Source: an uncultured Atopobium sp. (GTDB taxonomy: Bacteria; Actinomycetota; Coriobacteriia; Coriobacteriales; Atopobiaceae). From it: a stretch of DNA of 10,179 bases. Within the stretch, counting starts at the first letter, position 1, and each line of letters begins with the position of its first letter. The stretch lies in contig CAMQEO010000040.1 of the NCBI GenBank assembly GCA_946999785.1, positions 1 to 10,179 of the forward strand, read 5' to 3'. Shown here in pieces: positions 6,316 to 10,179 of the stretch. The position numbers and the translations under genes are program-made. Below the pieces are notes generated by a model. That model saw nothing but the letters and a program-made list of their open reading frames with translations, was not told the DNA's origin and did not search any database.

Positions 6316-6636
6316 ATGGCTAAATTGAAATTCAAAAAGGGAGACCAAGTTCAGGTCATCTCGGGTAAGGACAAAGGTAAGCGCGGTGAAATTCTTCGTG
6401 CTTTGCCTTCCGAAAACAAAGTTGTTGTTGCAGGCGTTGCAGTGGTTAAAAAAGCTCAAAAGCCAACGCAGGCAAATCAACAAGGCGGTATTGTTGAGAA
6501 AGAGGCTGCAATCGACGCTTCTAACGTTGCGTTAATTGATCCTTCTACCGACAAGCCTTGCCGCTGCGGATTTAAGGTTCTTGAAGACGGTACAAAGGTG
6601 AGAATTTCTCGTCAAACTGGTACCGAGATCAAATAA
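6316..6636 (+). CDS. rplX: 50S ribosomal protein L24
   Basis: L24 is an assembly initiator that binds the 5' end of 23S rRNA. The 106-residue product opens with MAKLKFKKGDQVQVISGKDK and a KOW motif (GDQVQVISGKDKGKRGEI), followed by VVVAGVAVVKKAQKP and the C-terminal FKVLEDGTKVRISRQTG. The start at 6316 is preferred over the ATG at 6310 because it gives the family N-terminus and leaves room for the GTGAG element before it. Residues around CRCGF replace the more usual RVG-type segment, a mild oddity. It is the last gene of the operon: a strong terminator follows at once, where rplE is expected in most bacteria. Confidence 0.97.
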   Translation: MAKLKFKKGDQVQVISGKDKGKRGEILRALPSENKVVVAGVAVVKKAQKPTQANQQGGIVEKEAAIDASNVALIDPSTDKPCRCGFKVLEDGTKVRISRQTGTEIK

Positions 6637-6659
6637 CTTTATCTGCATATATGCATGTG

Positions 6660-6697
6660 AAAGCTCCGAAGCAATACGCGCTTCGGAGCTTTTTTTT
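6660..6697 (+). terminator. Intrinsic terminator of the ribosomal operon
   Basis: A perfect 13-bp stem is formed by AAAGCTCCGAAGC (6660-6672) and GCTTCGGAGCTTT (6680-6692) around the loop AATACGC. An unbroken run of eight T (6690-6697) follows. It lies 24 bases after the rplX stop. It is a textbook rho-independent terminator on the + strand. The adenines before the stem give little activity in the other direction. Confidence 0.95.
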
Positions 6698-6748
6698 GTT
6701 GACAATAGTTGTTATGGTTGTAGCTCTATGGTAAGTTGTCTAATTTTC

Positions 6749-6915
6749 ATATGTGTGTTGCGAAAGTATATCTGTTGGAGCGAATGTTACACGAAACCAT
6801 GCGGTGGAACGTATGCAGTGGAAACGTATGTCGTGTGGACGTATTCCGCGTGAAAGTACATATTGTGTGAACATATGGCGTGCGGACACGAAGCGTGCAA
6901 ACATATGTCACAAGC
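6749..6915. repeat. Degenerate 15-bp tandem repeat array (about 11 copies)
   Basis: After the terminator the sequence falls into about eleven diverged units with a 15-base period. Examples are ACGTATGCAGTGGAA (6809-6823), ACGTATGTCGTGTGG (6824-6838), ACGTATTCCGCGTGA (6839-6853), ACATATGGCGTGCGG (6871-6885) and ACATATGTCACAAGC (6901-6915). Most units are exactly 15 bases, with single units of 14, 16 and 17. The loose consensus is ACRTATGYCGTGTGRA, with an ACATAT-like core once per unit. It ends about 20 bp before the stop of the permease gene. Open frames cross it on both strands, but none has a ribosome binding site. Function is unknown: it may be a decayed minisatellite or an array of protein-binding sites. 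Confidence 0.75.
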
Positions 6916-6935
6916 AATACAACGCCATGCTTCGA

Positions 6936-8597
6936 TTATCCTTCTACCAAAGGAGCGTTCATTAAGTGGTCGTACACAAAGTACGCTATCCCCAATAAAA
7001 TTGCAGCTCCTAACAGGGTGCAGGTAACATAGGTGGTATCGCCACCAAAAAACTCGCCTAAGGGGTTGAAACAAACAAGAGCCGTAATTCCAATGCAAAT
7101 ATAACACAGGACAAAAAGTAGCAACGTCCATTTTTGTTTTTTGAACGCGTGTGCAATTTCGTGAGTATCGTCCCAGCTAAAATTGGGGTCGCTAGCGTCA
7201 ATTGCCAAAGCGCACACAGAAAGAAACGCAATCGAGACACACGGCATTATTAGCAACGCAAAACGTTCTGCCAAGGTCAGCGGCAGAAAAATGTTATACA
7301 GCACTTCTTCTATCGCAAGCGTAATTCCTATAGGAGTAGTTGCCGCGATAAGTTTTGCACGCATAATGTCGCGCGCGAGCAAGGGCATCGTTTGAAGGTG
7401 CCACCATTTGTTGCCTTCCAACGTGATAGCATACAAGCTAGCCGGTGCTAAGTTGGTATAAATGGGAATACATGCTACAACCGCGCACAATATGTGGCCT
7501 TCCATATGGTTTATATAGGGAAATAGACAGAGACAGCTTGCCGCTGCTAAACCAAAAAGTGGACCTATGAGTACGTTCATTGCAACTGCCGAGCTGTGAC
7601 GCAGGAAGAGTCCGTCTTTTTTTATGAGCGCAACCATGCGTCGGTGTTTTATTACAATTGCGCGTAGTAGGTTGTCCGTTTGCTTGTTCGTCTGTGTGTG
7701 CGTATCGTTTGTACGGGCTTCCTCAAAAGAAAATGAGCGCGTTTGTACCCTTACATCTTTAAGCGCAATGAGTGAGTCAAGATTTCTAGCAAGCCATGTA
7801 GAAAAAATCGTGTAGATAACCATAATTGGTACAGCAAGTTTGGCAAGGGCTAATATGTCACCCATGCAAGCTGCGGCAAAGACATCAACAAACGAAAGCA
7901 CCGTGGTAATAGAGTTAAGATAAGGAAGAATAAAGCTTTGTAATTCGGGAATAGCAAGGCTGTATCCAATAATAATAGCTGGTACGATAACTATGCATGT
8001 TACCAATGCCATCACAAAAATGTGTCCACCGCGAAACTTGCGTTTAAGCGCATATCCAGCGCAAAAACACAGGATGGAAAAAATTGAGGTATAAAGTGGT
8101 ACTAGAATAGTGCCAAAAACGGCAAGCCGTATAAGACTTAGTATGTCGACGTGAGCACTCCAAGCAATAACGCCGCATAACATAAAGATAAGTGCAGAAA
8201 TAAATGATCCGCTTAATGCGTCTATAAGCCGCGCCCAAGCAATGGTCAGCTGCGATATGGGCATAGTTTTAAGCTGCTGGTAACGTCCTGTTTCAAAAAG
8301 GGCGGAACCAAGGCTCAAAAAGTCGGTTATCAATATAGAAAGAAAAGCGCATATAAAAGCCGCGCTTGGGAGTATCTGTGGGCCCATGAGTTCTATAAGG
8401 TTATTAAAGAAGCCGATGAAGGCTTGCATAAGCAGCACAAGGACAACAACCGCCACAATTATGCCTCGTATGGCAGGGTTGATGAATGCCTTTGTATTGC
8501 CTCTTCTTTTTGAGCTAAAAGCTTTAGTCCAATTCTCAATAAGACCCATCTTAATGATGGAATATATTTGTTTTAACGTGTGTGGCATCATGATCAC
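6936..8597 (-). CDS. ABC-2-type exporter membrane protein, two-lobed
   Basis: This 553-residue protein is strongly hydrophobic, with roughly a dozen predicted membrane segments. The first lobe spans about residues 43-275 and the second about 335-540. They are joined by a hydrophilic linker (about 280-320, rich in Thr, Asn and Gln). Each lobe has a matching cytoplasmic motif: ETGRYQQLKTMP (102-113) and EGNKWWHLQTMP (394-405), so the halves look like an ancient duplication. The motif DPNFSWDD (470-477) fits putative exporter permeases of roughly 540 residues that I recall from Gram-positives. It probably forms an efflux complex with the ATPase encoded directly upstream; the substrate is unknown. 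The start is uncertain: GTG at 8597 lies two bases beyond the ATPase stop, and ATGs at 8591 and 8588 are alternatives. No clear ribosome binding site is visible, so translational coupling is likely. Confidence 0.88.
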   Translation of the reverse strand: MIMMPHTLKQIYSIIKMGLIENWTKAFSSKRRGNTKAFINPAIRGIIVAVVVLVLLMQAFIGFFNNLIELMGPQILPSAAFICAFLSILITDFLSLGSALFETGRYQQLKTMPISQLTIAWARLIDALSGSFISALIFMLCGVIAWSAHVDILSLIRLAVFGTILVPLYTSIFSILCFCAGYALKRKFRGGHIFVMALVTCIVIVPAIIIGYSLAIPELQSFILPYLNSITTVLSFVDVFAAACMGDILALAKLAVPIMVIYTIFSTWLARNLDSLIALKDVRVQTRSFSFEEARTNDTHTQTNKQTDNLLRAIVIKHRRMVALIKKDGLFLRHSSAVAMNVLIGPLFGLAAASCLCLFPYINHMEGHILCAVVACIPIYTNLAPASLYAITLEGNKWWHLQTMPLLARDIMRAKLIAATTPIGITLAIEEVLYNIFLPLTLAERFALLIMPCVSIAFLSVCALAIDASDPNFSWDDTHEIAHAFKKQKWTLLLFVLCYICIGITALVCFNPLGEFFGGDTTYVTCTLLGAAILLGIAYFVYDHLMNAPLVEG

Positions 8598-8599
8598 AT

Positions 8600-9505
8600 C
8601 TATTCTGCACTGGTGTTCGAGGTTGCTGCGTCAGATAAATCACTGGGCTCATCTGTGCTTGCGTTTTCGCGTGTAGATACAGCGGCCTCACCTGTTACAA
8701 GGCTTGCGGAATCGTCTGCGAGCTCGTTCATAAAAAGCGTCTCAAGCGATGTATTGTGAGTAAGCTCAGACATAGTTCCTTGCGCTACAAGGCGACCATT
8801 TTTAATCATGGCAGCTTTGTTGCAGAGTTTTTCGGCAACCTCCAAAACGTGCGTAGAATAAAATACAGCACCACCTGCTTGGCAAATCTCGTGCATGATT
8901 TCCTTAAAGTGAAGCGTTGCTTCGGGGTCAAGACCTACAAAAGGCTCGTCGAGCACAAGCAAGCGAGGGTTATGCAAAAGCGATGCAATAATAGCAATTT
9001 TTTGTTTCATACCGTGAGAATAATCGGCACAACGCATATTAAGTTTTGAGGTGAGCTCAAAAATATCGGCATACTTGTGCATACGCTCGCGCGCAAGGCG
9101 CGGGTCAACCCCATACATATCGGCAACAAAGCGCAGATATTGAATACCGCTTACATAGTTATAAATCTCGGGGTTATCGGGCAAATAAGAAAAAATTTGC
9201 TTGGCGGCAAGAGGCTCATCCACAATAGAATGACCGTCGATGGTAATGGTGCCGCTGTCAAAGGAGTGGATGCCCACAATACTTTTAATGGTGGTTGTTT
9301 TACCTGCACCGTTAGGACCGATAAAGGCAAAAATATCACCGGATTCAACGTTTAAGGATAAGTCACGTACTGCGAATGTCTCAAGTTCGCACTCAGACTT
9401 TGAGGCGTCATCTGCGGCTTGTTTTTTAAATTTGAGAGCAAGTTTTTTAAGAAAACCCTGTTGTGCTGGCTTGTATGATTTTGTGAGATGTTCAATACGG
9501 AGCAT
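8600..9505 (-). CDS. ABC transporter ATP-binding protein, exporter type
   Basis: This 301-residue nucleotide-binding subunit energises transport through the membrane protein encoded next. Walker A is GPNGAGKT (63-70). The signature is YSHGMKQK (162-169), a common LSGGQ variant in ABC-2 and EcsA-like ATPases. Walker B is LLVLDEP (182-188) with catalytic Glu187, the D-loop is GLDP, and the H-switch is His219 in STHVLE. SYLPDNPEIY (106-115) stands at the Q-loop, where Asp/Asn replaces Gln, as in related exporters. Two features are less usual: a basic insertion between the first strand and Walker A (about residues 13-43, FLKKLALKFKKQ), and an acidic Ser/Thr/Ala-rich tail of about 45 residues. The ATG at 9505 has AGGAGGGG about seven bases upstream. 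A TATAAT promoter lies just before it. Substrate unknown. Confidence 0.95.
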   Translation of the reverse strand: MLRIEHLTKSYKPAQQGFLKKLALKFKKQAADDASKSECELETFAVRDLSLNVESGDIFAFIGPNGAGKTTTIKSIVGIHSFDSGTITIDGHSIVDEPLAAKQIFSYLPDNPEIYNYVSGIQYLRFVADMYGVDPRLARERMHKYADIFELTSKLNMRCADYSHGMKQKIAIIASLLHNPRLLVLDEPFVGLDPEATLHFKEIMHEICQAGGAVFYSTHVLEVAEKLCNKAAMIKNGRLVAQGTMSELTHNTSLETLFMNELADDSASLVTGEAAVSTRENASTDEPSDLSDAATSNTSAE

Positions 9506-9537
9506 AACAACCCCTCCTGTCTGTCAATAGTGAAAAT

Positions 9538-9566
9538 ATTATAGCCGATTTTAAAATAATGCTGAA
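9538..9566 (-). promoter_or_regulatory. Promoter of the ABC exporter operon
   Basis: Read on the - strand, a perfect TATAAT (plus 9538-9543) is preceded after 17 bases by TTCAGC (plus 9561-9566), a weak -35. Transcription would start near 9531, giving a short leader of about 26 bases before the ATG at 9505. An inverted repeat ATGCT-GAAT-AGCAT (9559-9572) overlaps the -35 element and could be an operator; that is inference. Confidence 0.65.
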
Positions 9567-9730
9567 TAGCATGTTTTCGATTTGTGACATAGAATTTCTT
9601 ATCCATGTGATTACCTGGGCTGAGGTTACAAAATTTAAGGATGAAGTGACGTTGTACACTTTCCGTGCGCATTACATAATCTGTGTCTGTGGTGCCTATG
9701 TCTCTGCGGGCGTGCCCTTACAAAACCTTT

Positions 9731-9902
9731 CTCCTAAAATTCGAAAAAAAACCTTATTTGACACGAGCTTTTGACGCAGAAGTCCCTCTTTTGAGTGAAT
9801 TTGAGAGCCGTGTCAAAATATCCCAAGTATCCTACCAGGCAAAACGAATAATGCGGATTTTGACCATGCGTCGTGGTGCTCCTAAAACTCGTGTCAAACG
9901 AG
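9731..9902. repeat. Cluster of short direct and inverted repeats in the right intergenic region
   Basis: TTTGACACGAG (9757-9767) recurs inverted as CTCGTGTCAAA (9888-9898, exact over 11 bases) and as CGTGTCAAA (9809-9817, exact over 9). A direct repeat, CTCCTAAAA then T or C then TCG, stands at 9731-9743 and 9879-9891. Just after the last copy, CGAG (9899-9902) can pair with CTCG (9888-9891). The stretch has no ribosome binding site and no recognisable coding frame. It resembles an interspersed intergenic repeat element, but whether other copies exist in the genome cannot be seen here. Confidence 0.6.
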
Positions 9903-10029
9903 ATATTTTTGCAATTTTGCTCAAAACTTTTTGTTTTAGCTAAGAAGACATAGTAGACAAAAGGCAAACGTCTGCCCGAAATATGGAATTATCCTGATGT
10001 TTTTGTAAATGCGTTCAACAGCGCGCAAA

Positions 10030-10038
10030 TGCTATAAG
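10030..10038 (+). promoter_or_regulatory. Candidate extended -10 promoter for the right-edge RNA
   Basis: TGC followed by TATAAG (10033-10038) forms an extended -10 element on the + strand, predicting a start near 10044, just before the first hairpin at 10055. No good -35 is visible. It supports, but does not prove, that the hairpins are transcribed rightward. Confidence 0.35.
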
Positions 10039-10054
10039 AGAAACAGGTATCATT

Positions 10055-10151
10055 TACCGTTGCAACTTTATAGGAGATACGTAGCTGTCTTTTATAAAAT
10101 TGCAGGTAGGCTCCCGATAAGGAATCGGGAGGTGCGAGGCGATCCCCGCAC
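10055..10151 (+). ncRNA. Structured RNA or riboswitch-like leader of unrecognised class, possibly continuing past the edge
   Basis: Three consecutive hairpins are seen. Hairpin A pairs 10055-10079 with 10086-10108. From the base up it has TACC with GGTA, a two-base GU bulge, TGCAACTTTATA with TATAAAATTGCA (one C-A mismatch), two G-U pairs, and AGATA with TGTCT around loop CGTAGC: about 23 pairs. Hairpin B is a perfect 8-bp stem, CTCCCGAT (10111-10118) with ATCGGGAG (10124-10131), loop AAGGA. Hairpin C follows without a gap: GTGCG (10132-10136) with CGCAC (10147-10151). No T-run follows within the window. I compared it from memory with T-box, SAM, M-box, 6S, SRP, tmRNA and RNase P patterns and could not assign it. 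It could be a free RNA or the leader of a gene to the right. Strand is inferred from the candidate promoter. Confidence 0.5.
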
Positions 10152-10179
10152 TTAAAACCCCAAGAGTTTAGGAGTGTCC

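Larger units (their letters stand above)
9506..10179. other. 674-bp region without a convincing gene
   Basis: From the ABC operon start to the window edge I find no frame with a ribosome binding site and a recognisable protein. It holds the exporter promoter (9538-9566), the repeat cluster (9731-9902) and the hairpin series at the right edge (10055-10151). The stretch 9573-9730 shows nothing I can interpret. Confidence 0.6.

Noticed and set aside
6644..6655. Perfect palindrome TGCATATATGCA after rplX
   Set aside because: It is short and AT-rich with a central alternating tract, so it is easily chance. The real terminator follows it.
6699..6730. Promoter with consensus TTGACA just after the terminator
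   Set aside because: No acceptable -10 lies 16-18 bases downstream, and no gene follows on that strand.
6889..6934. Terminator for the exporter operon (CGAAGCGTG with CATGCTTCG)
   Set aside because: The 9-bp stem has a 28-base loop and no T-run on the - strand. Part of it belongs to the repeat array.
6753..6965. 70-codon + strand frame across the 15-bp array
   Set aside because: The open frame is a by-product of the 15-base period (a multiple of three). There is no ribosome binding site, and unit lengths vary out of frame.
9559..9967. Small open frames in the right intergenic region (+ strand 9559-9774 and 9683-9943, - strand 9734-9967)
   Set aside because: No ribosome binding sites and no recognisable protein features. 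The latter two cross the repeat cluster.

Overview
The window is a bacterial chromosome segment of moderate GC content. Its core is a twelve-gene ribosomal-protein operon on the + strand (994-6636): rplC, rplD, rplW, rplB, rpsS, rplV, rpsC, rplP, rpmC, rpsQ, rplN, rplX. The protein sequences, strong AGGAGG-type ribosome binding sites and codon use suggest a Gram-positive-type host. My best guess is a lower-GC actinobacterium of the class Coriobacteriia (Atopobium/Olsenella relatives). That placement rests on remembered similarity only; no search was run.

Layout. Positions 1-483 hold the N-terminal part of an unrecognised - strand protein that runs off the left edge and ends in 11-residue repeats. 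A 510-bp divergent intergenic region (484-993) follows, with its promoter on one side and the structured leader of the ribosomal operon on the other. The operon is tightly packed, with two TAATG stop/start overlaps. Two spacers are long and fold strongly: 129 bp between rplW and rplB, and 73 bp between rpsQ and rplN. A textbook intrinsic terminator (6660-6697) closes the operon directly after rplX. Next comes a degenerate 15-bp tandem repeat array (6749-6915). A convergent - strand two-gene ABC exporter operon follows (permease 6936-8597, ATPase 8600-9505), with its own TATAAT promoter. The last 674 bp carry no convincing gene. They hold a cluster of short direct and inverted repeats (9731-9902) and, at the right edge, three consecutive hairpins (10055-10151) that look like the start of a structured RNA or leader.

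How it works together. The twelve proteins are subunits of the 30S and 50S particles and are presumably co-transcribed for stoichiometric supply. The unusual point is the operon's boundaries: rpsJ is not in front of rplC, and rplE-rpsN-rpsH and the rest of the spc genes do not follow rplX, so the normally contiguous S10-spc cluster is split on both sides. The internal hairpins in the long spacers are candidates for autoregulation, RNA processing or segmental control. The ABC pair is a separate unit: an ATPase and a two-lobed ABC-2-type membrane protein, substrate unknown.

I see no CRISPR array, insertion sequence, phage gene, tRNA or rRNA. The best leads for something undescribed are the terminal structured RNA, the structured intercistronic spacers and the 15-bp repeat array.
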